Below are positions 1 through 13,162 of a stretch of DNA of 64,000 nucleotides, piece after piece. The DNA lies in NCBI GenBank assembly GCA_017979445.1, contig CM030714.1, positions 11,205,569-11,269,568 of the forward strand, written 5' to 3'. How positions within the stretch are numbered: the stretch's first letter is position 1; every line of letters begins with the position of its first letter. The notes beneath the pieces were generated by a model. That model ran no database searches. It saw nothing but the letters and a program-made list of their open reading frames with translations, and was not told where the DNA came from. Origin of the DNA: Akebia trifoliata (taxonomy: Eukaryota > Streptophyta > Magnoliopsida > Ranunculales > Lardizabalaceae). The position numbers were made by a program, and so were the translations under genes.

Positions 1-685
1 CATGTGTCATATTTGATTATCAAGATGGTGATTGGTTGATGTGGGTAGTGGTTTGTGGGTTAGGATTATGGGTTGGATGTGAATTGGATATGGATAAGAG
101 TTAGTGGGTTTTTAGTGTATTGGGCTTGGGTTATGAAATGATTTTGAGTTATTGGATTTTTGAGGGTGGGTATGTTTTGGGTTTTAGGTGGTGTGGGATT
201 GGATTTAGGTTAAGGGATAAGGTGAGAAATGTATTTTGTGAGTGTTGAGGGTTTATGGGCCTTAGGAGGGCTTAGAATTTCTTCGGATTCGGAGCGGAGC
301 GGTGAGGGGTAAGAAAAGTGGAGATGGTCCCAAGTCTCATTTTACATATTTTTTTTTTTTATCTTTTTAGGATTTTTGAATTATTGGATTGATCGAAATG
401 CCACGTGTTGGTAAATCAGGTTTTTTAGGCCCGTCGGAGAATTTTGTTAAAAATTTGGTATTTCTGGGATACATGGATGAAGCGGTAGAGTTGGAAAATT
501 GTAGGGTAGGTCAAATCCCTTTGATGGGCCCACTAAACCATTAGAAGGTCTCAGGAGTCTCGATTCGATCAAAATGCCATATTTCGATTGATTTGGGACT
601 TTGAGACCCGTTGACAATTTTTATTGAAAAATCTGTATTTTTGGGCCCTTTCGAGTAGAGGCCCGTCCAAATTGGGGTGTCTACA
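1..685 (-). mobile_element. Partial long LTR (TGTAGACACC family), cut by the window edge
   Basis: Read on the minus strand, an LTR begins at 685 with TGTAGACACCCC and continues off the left edge. It is clearly homologous along its length to the LTR at 11233-13162: the blocks around the GGGCCCA, TTTTGATCGAA and CCGCTCCGCTCC motifs occur in the same order. No coding region is visible. Whether it is a solo LTR or part of a full element cannot be seen here. The family resembles gypsy-type elements, but that is an inference. Confidence 0.7.
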
Positions 686-783
686 AAAGGTATAATTGAA
701 GTACATGTCCCACATTGAAATCGACTATATGAGAAAATTGATAACTCTCTAATAACATTGCTACCGAGGCATACAAAGATTGA

Positions 784-1041
784 GTCAGAAGTAACCTCGA
801 GGGGCTGACTCAAGGGGAATTTCGGATCCAATAAGCAGTGAGAGTTCGTAGGTTGTGAGTTCGATACCCAATATGAGCAGTATTTCCTCGGGACCACCCG
901 CAAGGGCGCACCCTCACTTACCTAGTGCATATGATGTGCGGGTGTTGCACGTACCTAGGGGAAGGACCCATATGCTTTGGCTCTTCCGACCCCCTAGTCA
1001 AACGTAAGTTCAGACACCCCCGTCATAAAAATAAAAATAAA
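784..1041 (+). mobile_element. tRNA-derived SINE with target-site duplication
   Basis: The unit has an A-box-like TGACTCAAGGGG at 806-817 and a B-box-like AGTTCGATACC at 858-868, the spacing expected of an internal RNA polymerase III promoter. It ends in an A-rich tail of ATAAAA units. It is flanked by a 9-bp direct repeat, AAAGATTGA, at 775-783 and 1042-1050. These features together support a plant SINE. It has no coding capacity. Confidence 0.75.
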
Positions 1042-1050
1042 AAAGATTGA

Positions 1051-3517
1051 TTCTAAGGTACTAGATAATCCTAAATTATAATAAAAAGTTTCAACAGTAC
1101 TATTACAATTTTATTGTAACATGAATATTTTTACAATAACATCTGATAATTGATTTTGAAAACATCAGGCAACTTGGGTACTCATTGACATGTGTCATTT
1201 TCATTGAATATTATTGAAGTGACTTTAAAATTCACATTGATTCACACTTTGCTTTTGTTGATGTATATATGGAACCATAGATGAAAATCAATGGGTAAAG
1301 TCTATAATTCCATTAAAGGGTAAAATCAATGTGAATTGTAAAGTCTCTCAAGTACAACTCATTTTCAATATATGCGAATACTTTAATATAACACGATGAT
1401 TCTTCCTCTTTGATGGATGACCTTGGTCAAGGAGTACTACATTAATTTGACTTTTTTTTAAGGATGTTTCCTGATACATATCTGATGTTGGATTAGGCCA
1501 AAATTATCCTAATTTTTTATTATTTATTCATAATCAACACACATAATATTTTGAAATCATGTCCCTATCCATTATCCCCAAAATGGTGACACCTTATTGT
1601 TATCATGGTCTAACAAAATAAACCTCTATTATTGAAGTTCTAGGTTTGCGTTGAATTCTCATACATATATTGGGTAACACGCGGCTAACTTTTAAATATA
1701 AAATGTATAATTGAACCATCAAATTATGACTTGATGTCATTAATGAATTTTTAAGAGTCTGACTAGTCTTACCAACATAATGAGGAAAAAAAAAGACCTT
1801 ATTATAAATCTCATCCACCATCAAAAGATTTCGAGATTCATAAAATAAGTTATCGAGATTTGTAATAAACTTCGAAATCTTGTTTACACATCTTGAAGTC
1901 CTTTTTGACGATGGATGAGGATTAGTAAAACCTTTTCCCTTACTATGTTAGTGAGGAAAGTGTTTGTGAATTTTTAAACCTGGCAGATAATATGTGAAGT
2001 ATTCACTAACTATTAAAAGAAAGATACAAATCATTTACTATTAAAAATTAAAATTTAAAAATCAAATTTCATTATTTTTATATATCAATTTTCTCGACTC
2101 GAACTTGAAATCAAAACAATGAGAAATGAATTCCAAATATTATTTAATCAGAATGGGTTGTTTCAAATATAACTCCATCCATTATTAATCTACTTCAAAA
2201 CCCAGGAACGGTTCTATATCAATATTCTAAAATTTATTATGAGCATAAGTTTGGTTAACAAGTGATAAACTATGAATTAAATTAAAATTTATTTATTGGA
2301 TCCTATCAGATTGGGACATGGTTGATTTAGAACCAATCCGATAATCTATTGGATCAAAATTATCCGATTGGATTTTGGGTCTGATTCGATCCGTTGACAG
2401 CTAGGTGACCACAATCACACGTTTTCTAAGCCATTATTACTTTCTTCAAAGCATGTGTTCCTGCATGGGCCAGGGACAAATTGAGTAAAGGTGCGCCACA
2501 CAAAATAAGATAGCGACCAATCGTTGAATTTGTACCACATTACCCCCATGGCTCTATATTAGGTTAGAAGTCAACTTGATCGAAAAATATCATACATTTG
2601 ACCTAAGTAAAATTGTGGGTCACCTGGTGCGACAAATATGGTCACATGGGTCCACCATATTTTGTACCCAATTTCAGCTAAATATAAGGTTTGGACTGTT
2701 AGAATTTGAAGAAAATTATGTTGCTAGGTACAGTCATAAAGTACATGGAATTTTAGAGAAAATTAGGAGAGAAAAAAGTGGTAAAATAAGGTGCCCACCA
2801 AAAAAGAAGAGGCATTGATTGATCGATTAGCTATTTTTTCAAAAATAAATAGTTATTTTTTCTCTATCGTTCTATTCGATTTTCTGTTTGACTAATCAAT
2901 TTGCTTGATATTTTTCAAAATTATTCTGAATTTATCCAAATTAGGCAAACTGTCGGCACTAAATAATTCTCAAAATCCAACTTGGTTACCATGTTGGCAT
3001 GCTAGATTTTTCTTATAACACATCAATCTGAGAATTCTTCGTTTTTTTTAAGAAAAATAAAATTCCAAGGAGTGGGGTTTACCTAATTTTATTTTAATTT
3101 GCTCACGGCGGCACTTATAGAATTCGGGATCCACCAATTACATGGGTCCGTGTATATTGAATGGCATCCCCATTTCACCAAACTACCTTTATTAGGTTTG
3201 AGATGGCACGCAATGTAGATTCTATGAGCATGTGATGAAAATTATGTGAGCAAAAAATATCTCTTTCGTTTTAATTATCTCATCCCCACTTTCGGCTATT
3301 CACTCATTTCTTAGGAAAGAGAGAGAGGGTAGGAAGAGTTGTCGTCAATCGTCACCAATTGAGAGGAATTAGTGAAAGAGCTAGCTCTTTCAAAGTCCTG
3401 AAACGGCCAACGAGACAAATGTACATAGAGAGAATTAAAACACACATAAACTTACTCTCAATAACAAACAAAAAAAAATTGGCTTTGGGTAAAATAGAAT
3501 AAAAGAACATGATTCCT
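1051..3517. other. Intergenic DNA with no gene seen
   Basis: This is AT-rich sequence with no convincing reading frame. A small hairpin has arms at 1222-1242 and 1324-1344 (20 of 21 bases pair by eye). Other short open frames here have no recognisable domain. Confidence 0.5.
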
Positions 3518-3520
3518 TTA

Positions 3521-3872
3521 CGTTGTGTTTGGATTGAGAGAAATGGATAGAAGATAAGAGAAAATAAATAAGTTTCTCTCAATTTCTCTTGTTTGGATTG
3601 TTAAGTGGGGAGAGAAGAGAAAGGAATTGGGGAGAAGAGAAAAGAAAAAATATGAATTTTCTCTCTCCAAAAGTAGAGAGAAGATGAAAGAAATCCTTTA
3701 AAATATTTTATAATTTCAATTCTGTCCCTAGATCTCTTTTAAGATATTTAAAATTTCGAAATTATCCCAAGTTCCCTCCTGTCATTCTAAACAAGGTCGA
3801 GAGAATTGAGTTTCTCTTCTCTTTTCATAATAAGTTTATCTTCTCTCCACTTCTTTCAATCCAAACATAGTC
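3521..3872. mobile_element. Tourist-like MITE
   Basis: The ends are inverted repeats: TGTTTGGATTGAGAGAAATGG-like sequence on the left pairs with its complement on the right over roughly 30 bp with a few mismatches. A 3-bp TTA duplication flanks the unit at 3518-3520 and 3873-3875. The inside is AT-rich and non-coding. TTA duplications with GTTTGG-type ends fit PIF/Harbinger-derived MITEs. Confidence 0.75.
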
Positions 3873-4063
3873 TTAGTGGGCCCCAAATCTTTGGATTAGT
3901 TGTTGTTATATGATATAGTATGCCAAGTTAGTCCATTGGATTGTTGATATAATTCAAAATCTTTGAATCCTTATAATACTAAATGCATAAATCTTTTTTC
4001 ACCCACTAGTTATCCTTTCAATCAGAATAAAGATTGGATCCCCAATTCTCTTAAATGAACACA

Positions 4064-4438
4064 AAAAGGATACCTCCTATGGTTTGCAAAATTTTATGTC
4101 GGCCCCCTAATGTTTTGACAATTGCACTTACCCCCTTCCATTTACTTGCCATCAACCAAATAATTAAAAAATGAAAATTTTTTTTTTAAAGAAAATTTGT
4201 AAACAAAAATATCCCTGTAAAAAAATTGGGTTTACTTGAGAATGCTTAGACAGAGACATTTTTATAGTTTTAAAATTTAATTTCTATTATAAAAAATAGA
4301 AAATGAGAGGGTAAAATAGTAAAATAAAATCCAAATTTTAACACCAACTGTGAAAGGCGAGGTAAGTGAAATTGTCAAAATGATAGGGGGGTCGATATGG
4401 AATTATGCCGAACCACAGGGGGTCAAAGTAATTTACCA
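4064..4438. mobile_element. Foldback MITE with long degenerate TIRs
   Basis: About 70 bp at the left end pairs imperfectly with the right end. Shared blocks include CCTATGGTT, CCCCCTA and TTTTGACAATT followed by CACTTACC. The middle is AT-rich and non-coding. The exact ends and the target duplication are not clear. Long degenerate inverted repeats suggest a Mutator-like MITE, but this is only an inference. Confidence 0.55.
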
Positions 4439-4748
4439 AATAAAAAGTTTAATATTTTTGTAACGTCCAAGTCCATTAGAGTTGGGCTTGTGCATAGGCT
4501 ATAGACGACTTAGGCCTAATAGGAGTTTAGGCCTTTAGGGTTCGATTAAGACTTAGTCAAACCCTAACAGGATCCGGATCCGAACCCGAACCCTAACTGG
4601 GAAGAAATTATAGTGCCACGTCATAAAGTTATAGGGTTAAATTCTGAACACACGCCGAACACGTTATAGAGTTATATACCGAATTTAAAGCAGAGAATAT
4701 GAAATGCGGTTCACGTTCTTCTCCGCCTCTATCGGTTCACGTTGAGAT

Positions 4749-4842
4749 CACGTGTTCTTCACAAGCTTTACATGATCTTCGTTCAAAATATCAGATTAGA
4801 TGCTATGAGGACACGTGTAATTTGCATGAAATGTTCCACGTG
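4749..4842. promoter_or_regulatory. Cluster of three CACGTG G-boxes
   Basis: CACGTG occurs at 4749-4754, 4812-4817 and 4837-4842, with an ACACGT-type core a few bases further on. G-boxes are the known binding site of MYC-type bHLH proteins and of bZIP factors. They lie about 1.9 kb upstream of the bHLH start codon, so a role in its control is possible but unproven. Confidence 0.4.
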
Positions 4843-5957
4843 TAAGTGCACACGTATGCTTTTCCCCTTAATAAGGTAGTTACGAGGACAGTTTAGTAAT
4901 TTCCATAATAAGATGGGTGGCTGTGCGTAGCTATGGAAAAGGTCGACTATGTTTAATCGATCTTGGCCGTTGACTTAATTGATAGTCCAAAGTGTTCACA
5001 TGGGCCCACATCAACCCACTTATTGGTGGTTTCACATCAAAATCAACTTCATTAGTGATTTATAGCCATTGAATTCATTATGTGCATACCCCACGATGAA
5101 TAATAAAACTCGATCCAATGCCTTTGAAGGCTTATTTGTGCCACACAAAGGTTTCAAGTGAGATATTTCGATTTCTAGGATTTTCAATGAAATGGGTTGT
5201 AGATCAAATTAGAAATCTAATTTGTTTTGATCATATAATTTTATTTTATTTTTATCAGTAACTCGATATTTGTGAAATTCGAATCCAGATCTTTGATATC
5301 ATCATTCAAAGACTTTATCAACTAGACTAATTAACACCTACCATATAATTTCATATTTGAAATGAGGATTTGAGTTTCAATTTGATTGTTATCATATCGG
5401 ATTTCGATAATTGGATGCTAATACTAAGATTCGATAAGGGTTCAAATTGATTTCAAGTTTGATACACTTATAGAATCAGTTCTAGATCGACTCTGATCCA
5501 TCAATAGCCCTAGTGATTTTTTCTAAGATCAAAATGAAAATTGCTCCCTAAATATTTAATATTAAAAAATATGTATATTTTATCTTAGAATATTTGAAAT
5601 ATCTCTAGAGGTGACTTTTAAAAAAAAAATTCTTCAACTTTGAAGGTGGGTTGCACATCTAGACCTGCCTCTTTATCTTTATTATTTTCAATGCATCCCA
5701 CGTTGTCCATGTGAAGAAGAAATTTGTGATTAGGATCCTATGGGCCCTATCCATTATATAGGTTAAGATGAAAAAGACGATAATGCCCCTATCTTGTACC
5801 AAAAATATCCAATTCATTATTTCCTCATTTGGATAAAAATATATATAATGTTGCAAAGGAATTTAAGGTAACAACTAACTTAAATTAGATGTGTATTTAA
5901 AACAACATAAATGTTAGGAAAAAGAAAGGATTGCGTGGATAACTCGCATTCTTTTAC

Positions 5958-5963
5958 CACGTG
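5958..5963. promoter_or_regulatory. G-box in the proximal promoter of the bHLH gene
   Basis: A perfect CACGTG lies in the context ACCACGTGGC, about 180 bases before the CT-rich leader. MYC-type and JAM-type bHLH proteins bind this core, so feedback or cross-control within the jasmonate network is plausible. Confidence 0.5.
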
Positions 5964-6129
5964 GCAATATTCCATTAGTTGATTATATCAACTGGTACTG
6001 CAAATAAAAACAACGAAAAAGACCTTGCCGACTACTTTAATTTCAGCCCCTCAACTCGAACTTCTTAAAACCTTTTTTTTAAACCCAACCATGGTTCAAG
6101 ATCTGGTTAGAGTTTAAGAGAGAAACTGA

Positions 6130-6762
6130 AAATAGCCTCTCTCTCTCTCTCTCGTGTCTCTCGCTCGCTCTCGATTAAGCAAAGAACAAGTAAAGAAAGA
6201 GCAAGAGAGAAGATTTTTATAGATAGATTTCTTTGTGAAAATTCGACAGTTGCTTTCCCGGGAAATTTGCATATCTAGAACAGAAAACTTTGATGGGCAT
6301 TTGAATCTTACTCGCCAGTTTTGTAGGTGTGTATCTTGTTTGAATTTTGAATTTGTCAGAATTTCTTTTTGTTATTATTTTTTTTTTTATTTGGGGGGTT
6401 TTTGAATCTGGGTTTGTGAAATTTGGACTTAATTGTAACTTGTAAGATCTGAAACAATGGGATGGAGCGGAAGTAGAAGAACAGAGGAAATATATAAAAA
6501 AATGTGAGGTTTTTCGTTTATCTTGTTTGTTTTGGGGAGTTTTTTGTTGTTGTTGTTTTGAGATCTGGGTTTGATGTTTTTTTTTCTTGGATAGGTAGGA
6601 ATAATTTGTTGTTTCTTAAAATAAATTCCATCTGGCGTTTGGGTTTTGTTGGGTTGGGTTTGAACTTTGAGGATTGAGTTTGAAATTTTTTAGGTTTTGT
6701 TTTGTGGGGTTCTCTAGTTTTGGCTCATTTTGTGAAGTAGTGTTGAAGAATTGAAGATTAAG
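6130..6762 (+). promoter_or_regulatory. Probable 5' leader of the bHLH gene, CT-rich
   Basis: A CT microsatellite at about 6138-6172 begins a long non-coding stretch up to the ATG at 6763. CT-rich tracts are common in plant 5' leaders. A donor-like GTGTGT after TTTTGTAG (about 6326) and an acceptor-like GTAG at 6737-6740 would allow a leader intron of about 0.4 kb. I cannot confirm that splice from sequence alone. Confidence 0.45.
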
Positions 6763-8511
6763 ATGGGAACGAGTGATGGGTTTTGGAATGATGAGGAGAA
6801 ATCAATGGTTGTAGCAGTCTTGGGTGCGCAGGCCTTCAACCACTTGAGGACAACCCCCATGTATTCTGAAGGCTTGTTAACTGCTCTTGGGAGTGATGAA
6901 AACTTGCAAAACAAGCTCTCCGAGCTCGTCGAAAGCCCAAATGGGTCGAATTTCAGTTGGAATTATTCAATCTTTTGGCAGATTTCGAGGTCGAAGTTTG
7001 GGGATTTGGTTTTGGGTTGGGGAGATGGGTATTGTAGAGATCCAAAAGAAGGAGAGGAATCCAAAGCTGTTTGCTTTCTCAATCTCCAAATTGAAGATGA
7101 AACCCAACAGAAGATGAGGAAGAGAGTGCTTCAGAAACTCCATATGTACTTTGGGGGATCGGATGAGGAGAATTATGCACTCGGATTAGACCGAGTTACC
7201 GACATGGAAATGTTCTTCCTTGCATCGATGTACTTCTCCTTCCTGAGGGGTGAAGGTGCCCCTGGTAAAGTTTTGCAATTAGGGAAGCACTTATGGATTA
7301 AGGATGCCTTGAAATCACCATCCGAATATTGTGTTCGATCATTCCTTGGAAGGTCTGCTGGGATCCAAACTGTTGTTCTCTTTCCCACCGATAATGGGGT
7401 GGTTGAATTAGGATCGGTGAGATCGATACCTGAGAATTTAGGGGTGTTGTTGACTATAAAGTCAACATTCTCGACCACCCCTGTGATCCAAGTCAAGCCG
7501 ATAATGGCTACATCTTTACCATTAGTGAGTGAGAAGAAAGATGAAAACGAACCCGCATGTAGTTATGGTTTGAAGGAGCGACCAAACGAATTTCCCAAGA
7601 TCAGGCACGATACGAACCTAGTTTATTCTCAGCTTAACGAGAAGCCCTGGGTGGTGTACCCTAATGGGAATGGGCTTCCATTTCAAAACAATCAGAAGGA
7701 TCTTCGTGGTATGAGTTGGTCACAAATCAATAATGTAAAACCTGGGTTGACTTCAGAAGTTTATGGTTCTCAGTCTCAAGCCCCGGTTAGTAATCAACAG
7801 AAGTTTGGTAGCAGAATTGTGGCTATCAACAATGGCATGGAGCCTCAGATGAGCCAATTTCAGCAACCAAGGCAGACATCGAGGCAAATGGATTTCAGCG
7901 GGGGAGCAACTTCAAGGGCATCTGTGATCACTGGGCCTAATTCTCTTGAATCAGAGCACTCAGATGTTGAGGCACCGTGCAAGGAAGACCACTTGATCCC
8001 TTCTGATGAGCGGAGACCGAGGAAGCGGGGCCGAAAGCCCGCGAATGGAAGAGATGAGCCACTAAACCATGTTGAGGCAGAGAGGCAGCGTCGAGAGAAG
8101 CTTAATCAGAGATTCTATGCATTGAGAGCTGTTGTGCCAAACATTTCCAAGATGGACAAAGCTTCTTTGCTTGGAGATGCCATCACTTACATCACCGAGC
8201 TTCAAAAGAAGCTCAAGGACATGGAATCTGAGAAAGATTCAGCTGCGGAGAATCGGAATCTTAACCCGGACATCAACATTCAAGCTGTTCATGATGAAGT
8301 TATTGTACACGTGAGTTGCCCATTGGATACTCACCCTGTATCAAGAGTCATCGAGGCATTCAAAGAGGAACAAATCAACGTGATGGAGTCGAAGATTTCC
8401 ACTTGCAATGATACCGTGTTCCACACTTTCGTGGTAAAGTCTCAAGGATCTGACCAGCTGACAAAGGACAAGTTGATTACCGCATTATCTCGTGAAACAA
8501 ATACCTTGTAG
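6763..8511 (+). CDS. bHLH13: bHLH transcription factor, bHLH13/JAM2-like
   Basis: This is an intronless 582-residue protein. The start is the ATG at 6763 (MGTSDGFW); the open frame extends a few codons upstream but without an ATG. Residues about 40-220 form the bHLH-MYC_N domain, including the JAZ-interacting type segment ([19 protein letters not shown]) and the block [21 protein letters not shown] basic stretch ([10 protein letters not shown], about 416-425) precedes the bHLH at about 431-485. The DNA-contact triad His436, Glu440 and Arg444 is intact ([10 protein letters not shown]), so it should bind G-boxes. The C-terminus (about 505-582) is an ACT-like domain. Known relatives in Arabidopsis (bHLH3, bHLH13, bHLH17) are JAM repressors that compete with MYC2 in jasmonate signalling. 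The C-terminal half matches bHLH13 best from what I recall, so bHLH3 or bHLH17 orthology is not excluded. No frame damage is seen. Confidence 0.95.
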   Translation: MGTSDGFWNDEEKSMVVAVLGAQAFNHLRTTPMYSEGLLTALGSDENLQNKLSELVESPNGSNFSWNYSIFWQISRSKFGDLVLGWGDGYCRDPKEGEESKAVCFLNLQIEDETQQKMRKRVLQKLHMYFGGSDEENYALGLDRVTDMEMFFLASMYFSFLRGEGAPGKVLQLGKHLWIKDALKSPSEYCVRSFLGRSAGIQTVVLFPTDNGVVELGSVRSIPENLGVLLTIKSTFSTTPVIQVKPIMATSLPLVSEKKDENEPACSYGLKERPNEFPKIRHDTNLVYSQLNEKPWVVYPNGNGLPFQNNQKDLRGMSWSQINNVKPGLTSEVYGSQSQAPVSNQQKFGSRIVAINNGMEPQMSQFQQPRQTSRQMDFSGGATSRASVITGPNSLESEHSDVEAPCKEDHLIPSDERRPRKRGRKPANGRDEPLNHVEAERQRREKLNQRFYALRAVVPNISKMDKASLLGDAITYITELQKKLKDMESEKDSAAENRNLNPDINIQAVHDEVIVHVSCPLDTHPVSRVIEAFKEEQINVMESKISTCNDTVFHTFVVKSQGSDQLTKDKLITALSRETNTL

Positions 8512-10179
8512 CCATTGTTCTCTGTTGAGTGGGTATGCGTTTGGATCCCATGTAGCTAGACTTAACATGTAGATTGAAGAATCCATTGGAGGCTTTTGCA
8601 GATGTTTATTCTTATAGGAGGAAAATATAGTTTGCTGAATGCTCCATAGATTGACCGAGAAGTGCAGTTGTTTTGTTTTGTTTTTGAGACAAGTACATGT
8701 ATATGTGCCACCTGAGGAACTTGCGTCGGAAAATTAACCAATATGTAAGTTTTCCCATTCTTTGATATGGTTTCTTGAGTAGAAGTTAAGATTTTTTTTG
8801 TTCCATTTTCTAATATCAGGGTTTGTTTTCCTTCCAAATGTGTGCCTTGCAGGGTGTTTTAGTTTTGCTATTCTTGGTCATTTACAACCTTCGGAAGTAT
8901 GAAATGTGGTGTAGAAGGAAGTTAGTGTAGATTAATGGATTCGCTAAAGTTGAATTCAGTTATTCGGGAGACACTCCTTTGTTTCTTGCAAGGATCACAA
9001 CCACTGAAGCATCCTGGAAGGGTGGCAAGTTTCTCCGAAAGTAGATTTATAGATATGTCAAGAAAATAGAAATTGTATATTCATATTTCTTATAGAATCT
9101 ACTAAAGTTCCAATGGATTTTTAATAGAATTTTCCTGAATTTTTATTTGATTTATTGGCTCCTAAATGTTTTAGGTCTTAAAAATAGCTCACTTTAAGTT
9201 CCTGTTCCAATGTCTAAAACTATTTGATTTGATTGTTGTATGGCCATGTTATAGTCCTCCATGAATGTCGTTTGGAAGACTTTCTTCTTCTTTTTTCCCC
9301 ATAAACATCCACAACCCAACTTAGTAGATTGGTTTCTTGTATATTAAGTGATTTGATGAAGAATCACTTTATTTGATTAATCACCAATCTTTTGTATTGT
9401 GGATATCATCTTAAAGGGGTGCGAATTTGATTTTTGTTACAGTGGCTCTTCTTAATCTCAATCACATTCAAATCGATAAATTCTTTCTGATTTTCATTTT
9501 CTACAATATATTCTTTTGGATTTATAATCTTTGTTTCAAGAGTACATAATATCCCCAACATGTGCATGGTGAAGCATCACCTCAAAACACTGGATCAAAA
9601 TTCTAAACGTGTGACAAGGATTTTTTATTTTGAAGGAAAAAGACAAAACAAATAAAAAATAATAATAATTTTATATTTGAAAAATTCCAACACCAGCTTC
9701 GATCCCATGACCTCGACTGATACCCATGGTGAAGATTAATTTACTGGGGTGTTGGATTCAAAGGAATTTCCATGAAAGATGGTGTTTTAGGATAGGGAGA
9801 TTCTTCTGAGTTTAGAATTTAAAATCAATTTTTGGAGACTTGTGACTCAAAAAAATCCAAATTTAACATTCCAAAACAATGCCTGTTGGGCACGTTCTCA
9901 TTATCCACAAAGAGTGGACTCATGCACCGGTACCCCTCTGGTCAATGTCAATCATCTACCCATTGATAATAGATTGGTCCGATATTTTCAGATATTTTTG
10001 AAAATATCTACCGACTCTTCAAAAACTTGGAAGCCAGTCAACAACTCAATTTTTTTTTTTTTTTTTTTTTACATTCTAAAGTATCTTCTTCGTGTGTTCG
10101 TGTTCCTGTTAAAATAAGGGTATAATGAAAATTTACCAAACCCGCTCGATCCATTTAATGGTTGTGTCAAAAACTTAAA
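8512..10179. other. 3' flank of the bHLH gene; no further gene seen
   Basis: The first few hundred bases after the TAG are presumably 3' UTR; no clean AATAAA signal stands out. The rest is AT-rich spacer with a poly-T run near 10050-10070. The open frames here have no recognisable domain. Confidence 0.5.
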
Positions 10180-11232
10180 TTTAAAACCAACCAATATATA
10201 ACCTATTTAATAAAATTCTAATATTTATTGAAACGAATAAATTTCATTTTCATTAATTGCAATAGAACTTACATATTTTACTTTTGAAAATAATTTTGAA
10301 TCAGAAAATATTTTTAAAAAATCTCTTATATTTTTTGTATTTCCCAATTCTTTTTTATTTATTTTTAATTTTGAATTAGACTCATCCAGAAAATGATTAA
10401 CTACATTTTTATATGGTAAAATTTGGTTTAACATTTCATATGTTGCATTTTATCGGTATGGTACATCTAATCCAATGCAAATTTTCATGGGTCTAAATCG
10501 TTTAATCTATATAATTCTTCAAATCTACGAAACTCAAATGATGGATATCTAATACAACTAACAAAATCTCTAATACAAGAAAAAAGTTTCTTATAATATT
10601 TTATTTCATATTGGACTATAAGATTTAGTATGTATGCGGTACAATGAACATGAAATAATTTTTGAAATATTTCATCAATAATTAAATTTTGTACTAGATT
10701 TCTTACAGTTGCATCATTATTTGAAGCATTGTCTAAAGTAATATAGTAATTTCATAATCTTCATATGCATATTCTATAATCTCGACAAGTGCAAGTCTAG
10801 TTTTAGCAATTGGGATTTGATTAAAACTAATTATTCTTTTATTATGTTCTCAATCCGAATCTATATAATGTTTTGTGATACATATGTAGTCTATATATAT
10901 TTTGAACAAATTTACACATGCCAGATGTAATACATATTTTTCCAAATGCATTTACTTATAAACTTTTTATTTCTTCTGTTTTGACTTATATAATTTCATT
11001 ACTTCCTTTTTAAGAGTATTTCTACCAATTTTGTCATATGGTGGAGCAAAAGCTTGATTAATCCATGCATTAAACTCGTCATCTCCAATTAACAAAAATA
11101 AAAAAAATAAAAAAAATAAAAAATTATTATAAAAAATTTGACAATAAGTAATTAGGTTATTTCTTGATCTAAATGCCCAAGTATTATTTTCACCCATTGT
11201 AGATCTACTTAATAAAGACTGTGAAATATTAT
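10180..11232 (-). pseudogene. hAT transposase remnant, middle part
   Basis: Read on the minus strand, an open stretch at 11197-10967 contains NAWINQAFAPPYDKIGRNTL followed by KKEVMKLY, which matches the region after the BED finger in plant hAT (RICESLEEPER/ZBED-like) transposases. Further on, around 10480-10225, LDVPYR, a stop in place of the usual Trp, then NATYEMLNQILPYKNV matches the conserved LDVPTRWNST-type block. Several stops and frameshifts lie between. The C-terminal dimerisation region is missing, so the protein is dead. It is the continuation of the fragment at 13163-13481 once the solo LTR between them is ignored. Confidence 0.75.
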
Positions 11233-13162
11233 TGTAGACACCCTAATTTGAACGGGTCCCCACTCTAAAGGGTTCAAAAACAACAATCTTTCAATAAAAT
11301 TGGTCAACGGGCCTCAAAAGCTTGAATCACTCAAATATGACATTTTGATCGAACCGAGGCCCTTGAGACCTCCTAGTGGTCTAGTGGGCCCACCAAAAGG
11401 ACTTGACTTACCATACACTTTTCCAACCTCCACCGCTCCGCTCCCAAAGCAAAAATACTCGATTTTTCGATAAATTCACCAACGAGCCTAAAAAGTCCGA
11501 TTTGCCAACACGTGGTGTTTTGATCAATCCAATGATCCCTAAAAGAATAAATAAATGCAAAATGAGACTTGGGATACTCACCACTTTCGACAATCTTCAC
11601 CGCTCCGCTCCCGAATCAAATTATCCGAAGCACATCTAAAAGTCCACGAACCCTCAACGCACACAAAATGAGTTTCTCACCTTAACCCCTAACCTAAATT
11701 TAATCACACATCACCTAAAACATACCCACCCTTAAAAACCTAATCCAAAATGACTCCAACCAATTTCTAAAATCCAAAACCCTTCTTAAAACCCAAGCCC
11801 AATACCCCTAAGCCCTTATCCATATCCAACCCATTAACCCTAACCCACATCAAACCAATCATCACTTTTTCATCAAAAATAACACGTGTCATCACCTCAT
11901 CTCACATCCCTCATCAAACCACCAACTCCCATCTCCTTCTCTAAAAAATTAACTACCCAATTACTTTTTCTCTAAAAGAATCACATCAACCTACACCCCT
12001 CCTAACCTACTATCATCACTCCCTACTAACTAACCATCACTTTCTCCTAATCTACCCTTATCATTACCTACAAACCCATCTCTACAACCTAAACCTACAC
12101 CCCTCCTTTCAAATCAAACACACATTCTCTCCCATCAATTAAATTTAAACTCCTAATCTTCACACATTTTGCCACATGTCACCATCTCCTTCACCCTCCC
12201 AACCACCCTCTTACACCATTCATTCTCTTAAACCAAACATCACTAAATTACAATCACCATCTTAAACACTCATCATCTCACCCGCCAAATACTCCACCCA
12301 AATGGTTTGGGTAAGATCTAAATTATTTGTATAAAAAAAAAAACCCATTTACCTCCATTACATAATTAGTCATCTCTCAATTCCTAATTTCATACCCCCA
12401 CCTTCAAAACTCATGCCATTCTCTACTCTCCCAATATTTCACCCCATCTTACCCCTAAAAATAACTTATAAACTTTATAAAACCCATCTCATTCTCAACT
12501 CTCACTACCTAATGAAAATTTAAAAAAAAAATTCATCTAAAAAAATTTTCTACTCTCAACTCACCCCAACTCTCAACCCTCAATACTCAACTCTTAATTT
12601 TTTTCTCAACTCTCAACTCTCTCAAGCAAGTGAAGGAAAGTCAAAGAAAGTCAAGAAGAACAAGGTGGGCTTTGGACAAAAATCACCCCCCTTTTCTTCT
12701 CCCCACTTCCATCTTTTACTTCTCTCCCTCTCTACACCTACACATACATCACCAATGACTTGAATCATCAAATGGCCATTTTTTCAATAAGGGTGCCCTC
12801 AATGGTTTGAATCAATATTAAAGTCCCTTATACTAGAGGGCACATATCGAATTTTTTGATTTTCTTTTATTTTATTTTTATTTTCAAGAATGGACCAAAT
12901 CCGAGGTTACCACCATGGTGGATGAAGTAGGGTGTATAACACCTTCCCTACTCCATAAAATGAGCCCCCTTACTTAAAATCAAAAGTTGGACCGAATAAG
13001 CCATATTCGTATGAGAGTCACCAAAATGCCAAAATTGACATATTTTTCAAAAAAATGTAATCCGGGTGACCATTCACACCTATTTCAAATATGCATAGTG
13101 GCAACTCCAAAATCCCTCAAAGTGGATGATATATTCAAAATTGAATAATTCATGTGTCCACA
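11233..13162 (+). mobile_element. Solo LTR, 1,930 bp, inserted in the hAT transposase
   Basis: It begins TGTAGACA and ends TGTCCACA, a near-perfect 8-bp terminal inverted repeat. It is flanked by the 5-bp duplication ATTAT (11228-11232 and 13163-13167). No reading frame of note is inside. There is a PBS-like TGGCAACTCC at 13099-13108, 54 bp before the end. It is homologous to the LTR at 1-685. The target duplication marks this as a complete insertion now reduced to one LTR by recombination. Confidence 0.85.

Noticed and set aside
541..903. 120-residue minus-strand open frame
   Set aside because: It spans the end of a long LTR and the body of a SINE and has no domain.
7173..7496. Minus-strand open frame within the bHLH gene
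   Set aside because: It is an antisense shadow of the conserved bHLH-MYC_N coding sequence.
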